Below, piece by piece: positions 50,791-60,949 of a stretch of DNA of 64,000 nt (its first letter is position 1; every line of letters begins with the position of its first letter). The notes under the pieces are model-generated. The model was not told the DNA's origin, did not search any database, and worked only from the letters and a program-made list of their open reading frames with translations. Position numbers and translations under genes: made by a program. The stretch is from Pomphorhynchus laevis (lineage: Eukaryota > Acanthocephala > Palaeacanthocephala > Echinorhynchida > Pomphorhynchidae): the NCBI GenBank assembly GCA_012934845.2, contig WNNJ02001451.1, forward strand, positions 32,574-96,573, given 5' to 3'.

Positions 50791-53751
50791 CTAAAAATCC
50801 CACCGTTGTCTTGAGAAGGAAGGGTCATCATCCAGTAGGGCGCAAAAACTTGAAGCAGTAGACGACAAAACGGTCGCACTCTGAAGCGAATTCCAAGATC
50901 GTACGACTCGTTTGGCAAAGCAGGAAACTGCATGCATGTACCTTTGTGTTTTCAGCATCAGGGGATGTCCGCGAAGAGAAGGTTGACCTCTCAGTTGCAG
51001 TAGATGTGACAGTGGATGATCTTTAGTATGCAGAATTTTCCAAACAAGAGAGAGATCTCGCTTGTCACGGATATATCGCAGACAAGGCATATTTAATATC
51101 TGGAGGCGTTTCGCGTAGCCATAAATATGCAGCCCTGAGACTAATTTAGTTGTTGATCTGAACACTTTCTCTAATGCACGACGCTCATAAGTAGTTTCGG
51201 GATAACAAGCTGGCGATGCGTATAAGATATGGCTCAAGAAAAACGCATTTGCTAAGGTATGGTAACATGACGGATCTATGCCTATCAGAGCTCGACGAGT
51301 ATGCCCTATTAAGCGTTTTGTGAAGCAACACACGTAGTCTGAATGCTTTCGAGTGGATAAGTCAGCACAAACCCAAACTCCCAAATCTTTATATGAGTGG
51401 GTTCTTTCGATACTAATTGAACCAAACTGGTACTCACCTCCAAGATGATCACATGATCTTCGTGATATACGCATACATGTACATTTAGCGGAATTGATCC
51501 TCAAGTGATTTCGTATAGACCAATTGGATATAACGTCGACGTCGCTTTGTAAATGCTGTTTGTCAAGATCGGAAATAATAGGTCGCCAAACTTTAAGATC
51601 ATCTGCATATAATAAACTGAATGAACTGATATTTGGTATCAAATCGTTGATATAAAGACTGAATAAGATGGGACCCAATACACTTCCCTGTGGAACACCT
51701 AACAACACTGGAAATGGACTCGACAGCGACTCATTTACTCGTACGACACTTTGTCGGTTGGAAAGGAATACACGAATCCAGTTTATGATCCTCTTATCAA
51801 GATGAATGTGCTCCAACTTCTCAATAAGACGCGTGTGATTAACTGAGTCGAACGCTTTTGAGAAATCAAAGAAAATGACATCAACTGGTATGCCTTGATC
51901 ATAATAGTGATACCAATTTTCACGTGCATGTACAAGATTAGTAGTCGTGGAATAACCTTTTCGGAAGCCATGCTGTGCTGGGTTCAAAATTTGAAATCTA
52001 TTTAGAAATTCTATTATTCGTCGCTTAATCAATCTTTCTAGCACACGACAACACACGCAAGTGAGACTAATAGGCCTATAATTGTCAATGGACGAACTAT
52101 CCCCTTTCTTATAAATAGGACAGATGATGGAATTCTGCCAATCAGAAGGAACAACGCCAAAAGCAACAGACGCAGAGAAAATATTGTAAAGCGGATGACA
52201 TATTATGTCAGCGATGTTGCGCAGATATACTGGCGGCAAGCCATCTGGACCCGCACCTGCTTTGCATTTAAGTTTCCGAAGCTCTTGGAGAACATCATCA
52301 CATCGGAAGAGGTCGCTGGTGTCATCTCCGGGCCATGTAAATGTACACGGATCACCCATTGTCACATCCTTATGGTCAAGATTCAAAGAATGGAAATGAT
52401 TTCTAAACATATTTGTTATCTGCAAAGAATCAGTTATGAATTTCCCATCGTCACGTTGAATACAATTTATAGGTTTACAGCGCGTATGCTTAGCAGTCAC
52501 ATACCTAAAGAAAGAGCGGGGATCACGGTGACAGTTTATACTTAGTTGATTTTCGAAAGATCGCCTACCAGTTCGCTTCATGGACGTAACGAGGTTTCGC
52601 CATTTCTTATAAGTGCTGAAATTAGCTCTATCTTTACGATAGTTATTAAAGGCCTTACGTCTCATCTTTAAAGCATGTTTTATGTCGCTATTAAACCAAG
52701 GCGGTGAGATCGATGTCAAACAGTGTTTACTCTGAAGAGGTGAGAAACGATTAAGGAGGTGGTACAGAGTATCCCTGAAAAACTGCCATGAATATTCGAC
52801 GCCAACATCAAAAGCATCCAACCACTTTACCCCAACGAGATATTTATTTACTAGAGCAAAGTCAGTTCTGAATGGGTTTACAGACGACGTCGGATTTACG
52901 CCATGTGAGTAGACATCGCTCAGACCAATCGAAATGACCACATGATCTGAATGACCTATTGGGTCCAGATAGCTTAATCTATCAAGAATGTCATATGGTA
53001 CAGTAAGGCATAAATCCAAAAGTGAATGTGAATCCTGTGAAAATCTTGTACTCTGACTGACATGTTGCTTAAGAGCTAAGCTGTTTATTAAGCCAAGTAG
53101 CTTCAAACTCTCGACATCCGAGTCATTGGAAGTGTAATTAACCCAATTCACAGATGGCATGTTGAAATCACCGAGTACAACAAATCTATCACAATAACTA
53201 CTTCTCTCCATTAAAGCAGCTATGCTATCTGTGTTTGATCTTGGAGAACGATACACAGTCAATACCGTTATTGGGTGTTGACAATATAGCCTAATACACA
53301 ATGCTTCATTATGGTTAATAGCATCACTAAGAGTTTCAATTACTCGGAATTGAAGCCTATTAGAGATATACGCGATAACACCTCCTCCAATTTTCCCTGC
53401 TCTATCACTTCTACTTATGCTGTATCCCTCAATGAATATATCTACGTCTGCTATTGACGAACTAAGCCAAGATTCTGTGAAAATACCTACATCTGGTACG
53501 ATATCTTGAAAGAGACATTTTATTTCATCTAACTTATTAAGTAGACTACGAATATTCGAGTAAATGATTTTTAAACCACCATTATTTGTGCTCAACTTGA
53601 AGGAAAAATCGCGAAGAGATTTTCGAAATTCACGAATACACCGATCGACATTGAGGCAAGGTGAAACAGTGAATATTTCACGTCTTAGGCGGAGGGCGCC
53701 AAAGTGGTAAGAAGGCTTGCAGGATTGATCACATCTGACAGTCCCTTCCAA
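50791..53751 (-). CDS. Element C ORF2: APE endonuclease and reverse transcriptase
   Basis: 986 codons without interruption. Endonuclease: YSNIRSLLNK (about 64-73), FTESWL (91), VYRSPRSN (166), VLGDFNMPSVNW (192-203) and IGHSDHVVIS (265-274). RT: GPDGLPP (501), NYRPISLT (557), HGFRKGYSTT (594), FFDFSKAFDS (627), GVPQGSVLGP (685) and LLYADDLK (714). It copies element RNA at a nicked target. The frame is open from 53805, overlaps ORF1 by about 120 nt in the -1 frame, and has no ATG until codon 181, inside the endonuclease. Translation must therefore start at a non-AUG codon, by reinitiation, or by frameshift from ORF1. Confidence 0.9.
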   Translation of the reverse strand: MEGTVRCDQSCKPSYHFGALRLRREIFTVSPCLNVDRCIREFRKSLRDFSFKLSTNNGGLKIIYSNIRSLLNKLDEIKCLFQDIVPDVGIFTESWLSSSIADVDIFIEGYSISRSDRAGKIGGGVIAYISNRLQFRVIETLSDAINHNEALCIRLYCQHPITVLTVYRSPRSNTDSIAALMERSSYCDRFVVLGDFNMPSVNWVNYTSNDSDVESLKLLGLINSLALKQHVSQSTRFSQDSHSLLDLCLTVPYDILDRLSYLDPIGHSDHVVISIGLSDVYSHGVNPTSSVNPFRTDFALVNKYLVGVKWLDAFDVGVEYSWQFFRDTLYHLLNRFSPLQSKHCLTSISPPWFNSDIKHALKMRRKAFNNYRKDRANFSTYKKWRNLVTSMKRTGRRSFENQLSINCHRDPRSFFRYVTAKHTRCKPINCIQRDDGKFITDSLQITNMFRNHFHSLNLDHKDVTMGDPCTFTWPGDDTSDLFRCDDVLQELRKLKCKAGAGPDGLPPVYLRNIADIICHPLYNIFSASVAFGVVPSDWQNSIICPIYKKGDSSSIDNYRPISLTCVCCRVLERLIKRRIIEFLNRFQILNPAQHGFRKGYSTTTNLVHARENWYHYYDQGIPVDVIFFDFSKAFDSVNHTRLIEKLEHIHLDKRIINWIRVFLSNRQSVVRVNESLSSPFPVLLGVPQGSVLGPILFSLYINDLIPNISSFSLLYADDLKVWRPIISDLDKQHLQSDVDVISNWSIRNHLRINSAKCTCMRISRRSCDHLGGEYQFGSISIERTHSYKDLGVWVCADLSTRKHSDYVCCFTKRLIGHTRRALIGIDPSCYHTLANAFFLSHILYASPACYPETTYERRALEKVFRSTTKLVSGLHIYGYAKRLQILNMPCLRYIRDKRDLSLVWKILHTKDHPLSHLLQLRGQPSLRGHPLMLKTQRYMHAVSCFAKRVVRSWNSLQSATVLSSTASSFCALLDDDPSFSRQRWDF

Positions 53752-54866
53752 TGAATATGTAGACGCCTCCGCACAACTCGAAAATTTTGTATTGTCAAAT
53801 TCTTTTCACCCAACTCTAATCGACATGCTAACTCTGATTTAGCCTCTTTCAAACGTGATCGATCAGCTATGCTCAGATCGCGTAGCAGACGTATACTCGA
53901 CCCTTTCAAACGATATGCGCCGTTAAAGATTATGTGAATAATTTCAGCGGAGTTGAACACTACTTTGAGCAGTCTGGGTCTCAACTCATTACTTATCTTA
54001 CCGAGACGAAAAGCGGCCTTTATCTTCATGCTCTTAACAACTTCGTCTTGACATTCATGCAATACCACCGAAAGAATGGATTGTAGATGTCCCAAGTCGT
54101 CGTCTAATCGTGCCTGGCTATTTATAGCGACAGATTCCTTTACGTTTGCAATAATTAAACACTGTTCACGGTTATGAAAATCTTCCCTTCTTCGAGGTAC
54201 CTGACGAAAGTCATATGCAGATGCCATGCTATTAAGTGAAGGAGTGTCTTGAGAGTTAATCACATTTGCTTTTGAAACACCTCTAAGAAGTACAGACCTA
54301 GTCATGCCTACATCATGTTGAATGTTACCTGGCGTCATTATTGAGGATTTTATGGATTCATGTTGAGGTTGTGAGGTTATTACTGAAGATCGTCGTCGCG
54401 ATATTTGCATTTGCGAGTTGTGAGCCATTTCTAAGGGGACAGCAGATACGTTCGGTTCGTCGTTATCCACCCGGTTGTTATTACTACCAGACTGTGATTT
54501 GGGGATGTTAGCCAAGGTAGCACGTTTGTGTAGGTTGCATTCAGCTGATACGCATTCGGTAGAAGCTGCGTTTACCGGGATAGATCCATTTGGAACTTGA
54601 CCAAATCCGTCACACTGCAATACCTTTTCCAATTGGTTTAAACGTTCAACCAACACATTGATTTGCTTCGCCGCACAAAATCCGCAATAGAATGGTGGCC
54701 CGTCACCGGTATCATCACCAAAATCACAAATATGTGTTACCGATGTCCAAATTTGACAACCGCTAGTTGAACATTCCACTTGTACACTCTCGAATTTCCT
54801 GTTGTTGTCGGTATCCCCTGAGTTTGCTTGCCTGCCTCTTGATGCATTTTTCTTCTTGGCACACAT
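53685..54866 (-). CDS. Element C ORF1: cysteine-rich nucleic-acid-binding protein
   Basis: 393 codons from ATG (MCAKKKNASRGRQANSG) to TAA at 53685. Residues about 30-65 hold a zinc-finger-like set, CSTSGCQIWTS, then YCGFCAAK, followed by a heptad-like helix (INVLVERLNQLEKVL) that may oligomerise. The middle is Ser/Gln-rich. The C-terminal third (FHNREQCLIIANVKES and on) resembles the RNA-binding region of LINE ORF1 proteins. A partner with the same cysteine pattern is ORF1 of element D2. Confidence 0.85.
   Translation of the reverse strand: MCAKKKNASRGRQANSGDTDNNRKFESVQVECSTSGCQIWTSVTHICDFGDDTGDGPPFYCGFCAAKQINVLVERLNQLEKVLQCDGFGQVPNGSIPVNAASTECVSAECNLHKRATLANIPKSQSGSNNNRVDNDEPNVSAVPLEMAHNSQMQISRRRSSVITSQPQHESIKSSIMTPGNIQHDVGMTRSVLLRGVSKANVINSQDTPSLNSMASAYDFRQVPRRREDFHNREQCLIIANVKESVAINSQARLDDDLGHLQSILSVVLHECQDEVVKSMKIKAAFRLGKISNELRPRLLKVVFNSAEIIHIIFNGAYRLKGSSIRLLRDLSIADRSRLKEAKSELACRLELGEKNLTIQNFRVVRRRLHIHWKGLSDVINPASLLTTLAPSA
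53781..53787 (-). promoter_or_regulatory. Candidate -1 ribosomal frameshift heptamer A AAU UUU
   Basis: On minus, ORF1 codons CAA-AAT-TTT-CGA (QNFR) contain A AAT TTT, which fits X XXY YYZ in the ORF1 phase. A -1 slip enters the ORF2 frame, open from 53805. It lies about 95 nt before the ORF1 stop. No downstream stem-loop or pseudoknot was worked out. Confidence 0.45.
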
Positions 54867-55405
54867 TATCAGGATTCTCGATTCGTCTTTGATTGTTCAA
54901 ATATAATTGAACAATTATTGTATGTATTTTATTGTAAGAATTTTAATAACCAAGACTTTTTAACTCCGTTGAAGTAATCGTTGCTATCGATGTAGTCGTT
55001 GTAATGTAATGATATTGTATAGAATGTATTTACTTTGAACTTTTGATTATTATTTGTAAGTAGTTTATTAAGCAGCCAAGAAAGTTCAAACTATTCTGCG
55101 TGAATTTTGTAATTTGCTAGAACAGTTATAAATTTTCTTCTCTTGACGATATAAAATTGACGATTGTAAGAACTTTAATAATCAATACGAAGGCGATGTA
55201 GAAGAATCGATTGATCGACATGTCAAAAAGAAGAGGGTATGAGAAGTTATAAGGTGATGAGAAGACGAATTTGAACACGACAATAAATTGTAGGCCAATC
55301 AAGATAAACAAGATGGTAGGATGTATGATCAAAACGACGAAGACAGAGGAGAACTCGGACGGCAGCGTTGATGATGCGTTGTAAAGGAAGAAGAGTGGAT
55401 TTAGG

Positions 55406-55897
55406 TTAGTTGGAAAATAGACTAAGACAATAATCGAGTCTAGAAAGAAGGAGAGAAGGTATGAGAGTAATACAAGAAGGTAAATCAATCAATCTACGAA
55501 CTTGACGGAGATTGCGGAGTATCAAGGTAGATGAGCGTACTTTATCTCTAACGAAAGGTTTAAGTGAAAGTCGGTTGTCGAAATGAAAGCCTAGGAAAAC
55601 GAGATTATCAACGATAGGAAGAATTGTAGAATTTAATGATACGGAAGGAGGTTCTAAGTCTAAGCGTCGAGGTAGGATCCACGTAATTTTAGATTTATCA
55701 GGATTCAGAGTAAGGCGAAGGGAATAAAGATGCTCGGAAATTGAGACAAGACAGCTGGAAACAGAAACACTAAGATCATGAATACGATAAGCAGGTGCGT
55801 GAGCATAGATGAGAATGTCATCAGCATATTGCATAACATGGAAGTTAAATGTATGAGAAATCGAAGACAAGTCACCGAGAATAAGAGAGAAAAGCAT
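55406..55897 (-). pseudogene. LINE D1 RT palm and thumb
   Basis: Open for 163 codons (MLFSLILGDLSSISH). It carries QYADDILIYAHAP and FLGFHFDNRLSLKPF and ends RLDYCLSLFSN. It is one piece of a broken ORF2. Confidence 0.7.
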
Positions 55898-56831
55898 AGG
55901 GCCTAATACGGAGCCCTGTGAAACACCGGTCGGAATGGATGAAGGATGGGATAGAGAAGAGTTAGAATAGACGCGAAATGTACAGTTTGAATGATATGAA
56001 GAAAACCATGATACAGTGGGTAAAGAGAAGCCATAATCATGACGAAGGCGATGTAGAAGAATCGAGTGATCGACGATGTCAAAAGCAGACGATAGATCAA
56101 AAGAAACTGTGACACTGCATAAGTTATGATCGCACGATTTGAGTAAGTCATTATAAACTTTAAGACAGGCAATTTCAGTAGAGTGATTAGAGCGAAAAGC
56201 GGCTTGGAAGGGAGGAAAAAAGGTGGAGGAAAAGATATATGTATTAACTTGCTTGAGAACGAGACGCTCAAGGAGTTTAGAGAGGGTTGTGAGAAGTGAG
56301 ATAGGATGGTACGAATATGGTGGTGAGGAGTCGAGAGATCGCTTTTTGATGAGATGACGAACAGTGGCGCATTACCAGATGGAAGGAAATGTACTACTAC
56401 GGATGGACGAGTTGAACAATGTGGTTAGGAAGGGTGAGATAGAAGAGCAGATATTTTTAAGCAAGTGAGTGGGAATCGGGTCAGAGGGAGAAGTTTTATT
56501 AGGTAATGACAACAGAACCGAAGAAACTTCATCACATGAAACGGGAAGAAGGTTGAATAGCGCTGGGAGGGAAGTATTAAAAGAGATGCGAGGGTACAAG
56601 GGGGCTGTGGGTAGTAGGGAAAGTAAATTAGACATCTAAGTTTGTAGATAAGAAAAAAATTCATCAGGATTTATATTACAAGGAGTAGATGATAGTGAAA
56701 GAATTGAGTTTAAGATTTTCCAATGAGATTTAGAGTTGGAAGATGACTCGAGTTGATTTCGCCAAAAGATAGTACGTTTAGTACGTATAAGAATAAGATG
56801 TGAACGGCGTAGAAAAAAGTAGAAATCATAA

Positions 56832-56836
56832 AGATT
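56832..56836. repeat. Target-site duplication of D2, left
   Basis: AGATT (AATCT on minus) flanks D2 here and at 61021-61025. Removing D2 and one copy restores an unbroken D1 codon series (PPNLYDF). Confidence 0.75.
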
Positions 56837-56912
56837 AAAAAATGATTTATTTTAACGTGGCAAATGCGTGCCAGCGCACGCTTACATGACCACAACAAAA
56901 CAAGACTGCGAA

Positions 56913-58862
56913 TCAGGTGTCGAGAAGGTGTGAACGGAGAAGGTGTTTGATTGTGATAAAGGAGGGAGAGCGGCGGACGTCGAGAGGGAGTTGATTCCAC
57001 GCGAGTGAGGCGGTGAGGAGGAAGGATCGGAGACCGTAGTTGTTGGAGTAATTAGGAACGTGGAGTAAGATGGTATGACAGGAACGAAGCGATAGCGAGG
57101 TGGGGCGAGTATCGTCTAAGAAAGGAAGGTTGATGAACGATGGGGAGCCGACAGCGATGAGACGAAAAGTAACGAGAAAAAGGCGGAGTTTCATGCGGAT
57201 GAGGATGGTGGGTCAGGAGAGCTGGACAAGATATGTGGATGTGTGGTCGAAGCGACGGAGACGAAAGAGCACTCGAACGGCGGTGTTGATTATTCGTTGT
57301 AGGGGTAGGATGATGAATTTTGGAGAATTGGCGAAAAGGCTAAGGCAGTAATCGATTTTAGGGAAAAGAAGCGATGAAAGAAGAGACGTGCAAGAACGGA
57401 AATCGATAAGGGGGCGGATACGGCGGATGTCACGGAGAATTAAGTTAGACGAGCGGACCTTGTCACGGACGAAGGGTTTAAGGGAAAGGTGATCATCGAA
57501 ATGGAAGTCCTAAGAAAGTGAGATTGTGGACTATAGGGATGATCGATGAGGCAAAATATACAGTGGGAGGAGATATGTTTGGTTTACGGGGGAGGATCCA
57601 CATTATTTTGGACTTTTCGGGGTTTAGAACGAGATGGAGATTGGAGAGACGTTTGTAGATAGAAGAAAGACAGTTGGAGGCAGAAATTCCGATATCGTGT
57701 ATGCGATGTGCGGGTGCATGAGCATAGATTAGAATGTCATCGGCATATTGCATGACCTTAAAGGAGTAAGGTTTGATAAACGGAGATAGATCGCCAAGCA
57801 GAAGAGAGAAAAGCAGGGGACCTAGGACTGAACCTTGTGGGACCCTGCAAAAAATAGGGATGGGAGGGGAGGATGATGAATTAGAACAGACGCGAAAGGA
57901 ACGGTCGGATAGATATGAGGCGAACCATGCTACGGAGGAGGAAGAAAAGCCGTAATCATAACGAAGGCGAGAAAGGAGGACGGAGTGGTCGACAATGTCG
58001 AATGCGGAGGAGAGGTCGAGGGAGATGAGAACACTATATAGAGCCTTGTCTCGAGAAATGAGTAAGTCGTTGTACACTTTTATGCATGCGATTTCTGTCG
58101 AGTGATTAGAGCGGAAAGCGGATTGGAAAGGAGGGTACAGATTGGATGAGGAGAGATAAGCGTTGATTTGTATAAAGATGAGGCGTTCTAAGAGCTTTGA
58201 AAGAGTAGGGAGTAGTGAAATGGGGCGATAGCTAGAAGGAAGGGAGGGTCGAGCGATTGTTTCTTAAGGAGGGGACGAACGATTGCGGATTTCCAGTGTG
58301 AAGGGAAGATACGACTGCGGATGGACGAGTTAAACAAGGTTGTGAGAAATGGGGATATCGATGAGCATATAGATTTTAATATGTGGGTAGGCAGGGGATC
58401 GGCAGGTGAGGTTTTGTTGGGCAAGGACATGAGGACAGATGATACTTCTGTAGGTGATACAGGGAGAAGATGAAAGAGTTCCGGAAGGATGAGAGTAGAC
58501 TGGGCAGAGTGGGATAGGATGGAGACCGGGGTGTGAGAGAGCAGCGTGGATACTTTAGTCTGGAGAAATGACGAATAATCATTAGCATTGATGTTGCACG
58601 GCGTAGAGGAACGAGCCAAGGATTGAGTTAAAAGTATGCCAGAGAGTCTTAGAGTTGAATGAAGTGATGATTTTATGCTGCCAGAAGGAGTTGCATTTGG
58701 TACGTAGTAGGTTGAGATGAGACCGGCGAAGAGCAAGATAGGAATCACGGAAAGACGGAGTGATCGAGCGGAAATCGCGTCTGAGAGAGCGGTGATAGAC
58801 TCGAAAAGCATGGCGGAGTCGACGCTTTGAAAGTAGGCATTGGATGTCAAACCATGGGGCAC
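56913..58862 (-). pseudogene. LINE D2 ORF2, reverse transcriptase
   Basis: 58862-58188 spans the region before the palm (TSPADPLPTHILKSICSSI). 58077-57493 carries LISLDLSSAFDIVDHS, RVPQGSVLGPLLFSLL, MQYADDILIYAHAP and NPEKSKIMWILP. The C-terminal part, 57194-56913, ends KHLLRSHLLDT. It is split by frame changes, so it is dead. Confidence 0.75.
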
Positions 58863-59770
58863 GGTACAAGCGCCGGTGTGGGTGAGACTTGAAGGGCAAG
58901 AGAATATCGAGAGTGGATGTGAGTTCAGAGTCGAAAAGAAATGCGAGATCGTGAGGAGAGGAATATATTATTGTGGGATAGGATAGACACGATTTGAGCA
59001 AGGCAGAGAGGAGAAGGAAAATGTCAAGATTTCTCAAGTGCGATGTAGGATTGTAGGTGTGTGAGGAGGGGTGTGGTTGTGAGTTAGATCAAGGGTGACG
59101 AGAAAGTGGTCGGATAGACCAGGATCGAAGATGGACAATGAGATGTAGACAAAAAAATGATCGGTGACAGCGATGATGTCGAGTGGCCCACCAAGGATAT
59201 GTGTAGGGGCAGTGGAGATTAGTTTGTAGTTATAGTTGGATAGAATGCTGATGAACTGGATGAACTAGGTAGAAGAGGGGAGGTCGAGTTGGATGAAGGA
59301 CAAAGAACAGTGGGACATAAAGTCAGCGAGTTCGGTAAAAAATAAGGCAGTAGGAGCTGATGAACCAGGACGGTATACAATGGCGAGATCTAGAGTGATC
59401 GGGTTAGAATAACGACAAGTGAGCAATTCAAAAGAGCAAGGACTGAAAGGGGGATTGATTATGCGAAGAGACGCTGGGTGACGCGCAAATGCTACGATTA
59501 GATGCTACGTAATCCTCTAATCATGGCAAATGCTACGCAAATGCCATGATTAGAGGATTTAGAAGGGCATGAGCTGAGGGGGCGGGCGGATTCGACTAGG
59601 GAGCAACCGGCAGAGAGCAGACGGCGAATGGAAAGGTTGTCGGAATCTGAGTGCCAGGATTAGGTGAGGCAGAAGAGATCGATGGATTGCTTGGTGAATA
59701 GGTTGAGGATAAGATCGGATTTATTGAGAATAGATCTAGTGTTGAGGAGACCGAGGCGGAAACCGTGTGC
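58582..59770 (-). pseudogene. LINE D2 ORF2, endonuclease part
   Basis: 59037-58582 is open (LFDSELTSTLDILLPF, RAPWFDIQCLLSKRRLRH). It marks the linker between endonuclease and RT. Before it come stop-ridden frames with ILGGPLDIIAVTDHF and PGLSDHFLVTLDLTH. An 18-bp hairpin insertion at 59511-59559 breaks the endonuclease. Confidence 0.6.
59511..59559. repeat. 18-bp perfect inverted repeat in D2
   Basis: AATCCTCTAATCATGGCA (59511-59528) and its exact reverse complement (59542-59559) flank a 13-nt loop. Compared with D1, about 60 bp are extra here, so it looks like a fold-back templated insertion. Confidence 0.85.
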
Positions 59771-59784
59771 TGTGGCGAAAGAGT

Positions 59785-60810
59785 CTAGTGGAGAAGACAC
59801 ATAGGAGAGATGGAGCGCCATCGAATTTTTGGACGGGTGTGGACAACTTGAAAATTTCCGTCTATGTTTCGGATGGCGAGTGATGTTTCGCCGTTTTCCT
59901 CGCGACGGCGTTTTTCGATGCGGGCTGAAGAGATTTGAGCGATTTTAGAAGGGGCGCGATCGGAGAACATTCGAGTGGTTGAAGATGGCATGAGTTTGAA
60001 TCGTTGAGAGAGTGCAGAAGACGCGTGAGAGCGATGCTTGAAAACAATTTTTAGGAGAGGGGGCTGGGAAGGATTAGATTGAGAAGATTTGTTTAGACGG
60101 ATGAATGCGACAGGAGAAATGTCCTTGAAAAAGGATGGTTTATCCGCAGGGACAATAGACGAGAGGATGGATCTAAAGGCGGAAACATCGTGGTCCAGAC
60201 GTGCTTGTGGAGATAAGGAGTTAGAAGGCGTGATATTAGTAACAATGACGCAACGATCGCGAGAAGCAAAGCGCTTTCGTAAAGTAGGACGACTGACGTG
60301 AGTAGGTGAGATCACGATAGAAGAGCTGGCAGTTGATGATTTGGAGGGATTTGGTTTGACGACGGGAGACATAGAGGATAATGATAATAAAGAGGGTGGC
60401 AAGCGATGTGAGGAAAGGTTATGAGTGGAAGGATAGTGGAGGTTGGTGGAGATGATTTTGATTGATGGATGCAAGTTATTGAGAAACGAGACGGGAAGGA
60501 CGGGACGTGGGGTGTCGGGGAGTGAAGATGACATGGAATGGGAAGTGTATATGGTGGCAGGGTCGGTGGGTGGAGAAAGGACATTAGAAACGACGGGGGT
60601 AGTTTGAGTTGACGTGTTGGATGTTGATATGTGCTTATTGGAAAGGTTGCATATTAGTTTGTTGGCACAAAAACCACATACGAAGTCTTCTTTAGCCTTA
60701 TTCTTGTCGCAGGTGATTGTTGTCCAGACGCTGCAGTCGTGTATCGAGCACTGTACTTGCAGTTGTCCATAGTTGGTGTCGGTCTTAGTTGTTTTCTTAC
60801 GTCCTCCCAT
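59785..60810 (-). CDS. LINE D2 ORF1, intact (341 aa)
   Basis: Opens at ATG (MGGRKKTTKTDTNYG). A cysteine set at about 20-50, VQCSIHDCSVWTTITC then FVCGFCANK, matches that in element C ORF1. A long Ser/Pro/Thr-rich middle follows, then FASRDRCVIVTNITPSN and a basic C-terminal region with EKRRREENGE. It probably binds element RNA. The stop is TAG just after WRSISPMCLLH. Confidence 0.75.
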   Translation of the reverse strand: MGGRKKTTKTDTNYGQLQVQCSIHDCSVWTTITCDKNKAKEDFVCGFCANKLICNLSNKHISTSNTSTQTTPVVSNVLSPPTDPATIYTSHSMSSSLPDTPRPVLPVSFLNNLHPSIKIISTNLHYPSTHNLSSHRLPPSLLSLSSMSPVVKPNPSKSSTASSSIVISPTHVSRPTLRKRFASRDRCVIVTNITPSNSLSPQARLDHDVSAFRSILSSIVPADKPSFFKDISPVAFIRLNKSSQSNPSQPPLLKIVFKHRSHASSALSQRFKLMPSSTTRMFSDRAPSKIAQISSARIEKRRREENGETSLAIRNIDGNFQVVHTRPKIRWRSISPMCLLH

Positions 60811-60814
60811 AAAC

Positions 60815-60925
60815 GATGGTTGCCGTCGATTGTTGTCGTCGATGGTTGTCGTCGATGGTTGTCGTCGATGGTTGTCGTCGATGGTTGTCGTCGATGGTTG
60901 TCATCGATGGTTGTTGTCGATGTAT
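60815..60925. repeat. 13-bp minisatellite in the D2 5' UTR
   Basis: About eight units of TCGTCGATGGTTG (plus strand), directly upstream of the D2 ORF1 start codon. Outer units are diverged. It could hold promoter or translation signals for the element. Confidence 0.9.
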
Positions 60926-60949
60926 ATGTATTTACTTTAGATTGTATGT

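Larger units (their letters stand above)
50672..55037 (-). mobile_element. Element C: full-length CR1/L2-like LINE with intact ORFs
   Basis: 4.4 kb in minus orientation. The 5' end is placed at CAAAGTAAATACATT (55037 down), the same terminal sequence as element D2. ORF1 (393 codons) and ORF2 (about 986 codons) are both open and overlap. The 3' UTR has a stem-loop (GAGCC-TC-GGCTC) and ends in (TAA)n. Intact ORFs and a nearly identical truncated copy next door suggest recent activity. The ORF2 motif order and the cysteine-rich ORF1 fit the CR1/L2 group. Confidence 0.85.
55038..56836 (-). mobile_element. LINE D1, 3' part (RT), minus strand
   Basis: CR1-like RT in several frames: SPSDPIPTHLLKNICSS (56635-56372), then SFDLSSAFDIVDHS and QGSVLGPMLFSLIL, then QYADDILIYAHAPAY and NPDKSKITWILP (55897-55406). 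A short segment (about 55180-55230) repeats the DIVDH-encoding part seen at about 56030-56085. Its 5' part lies beyond the inserted D2, at 61021 and onward. Confidence 0.75.

Noticed and set aside
52195-52545. Plus-strand ORFs over element C ORF2
   Set aside because: They lie antisense to a 986-codon intact frame.
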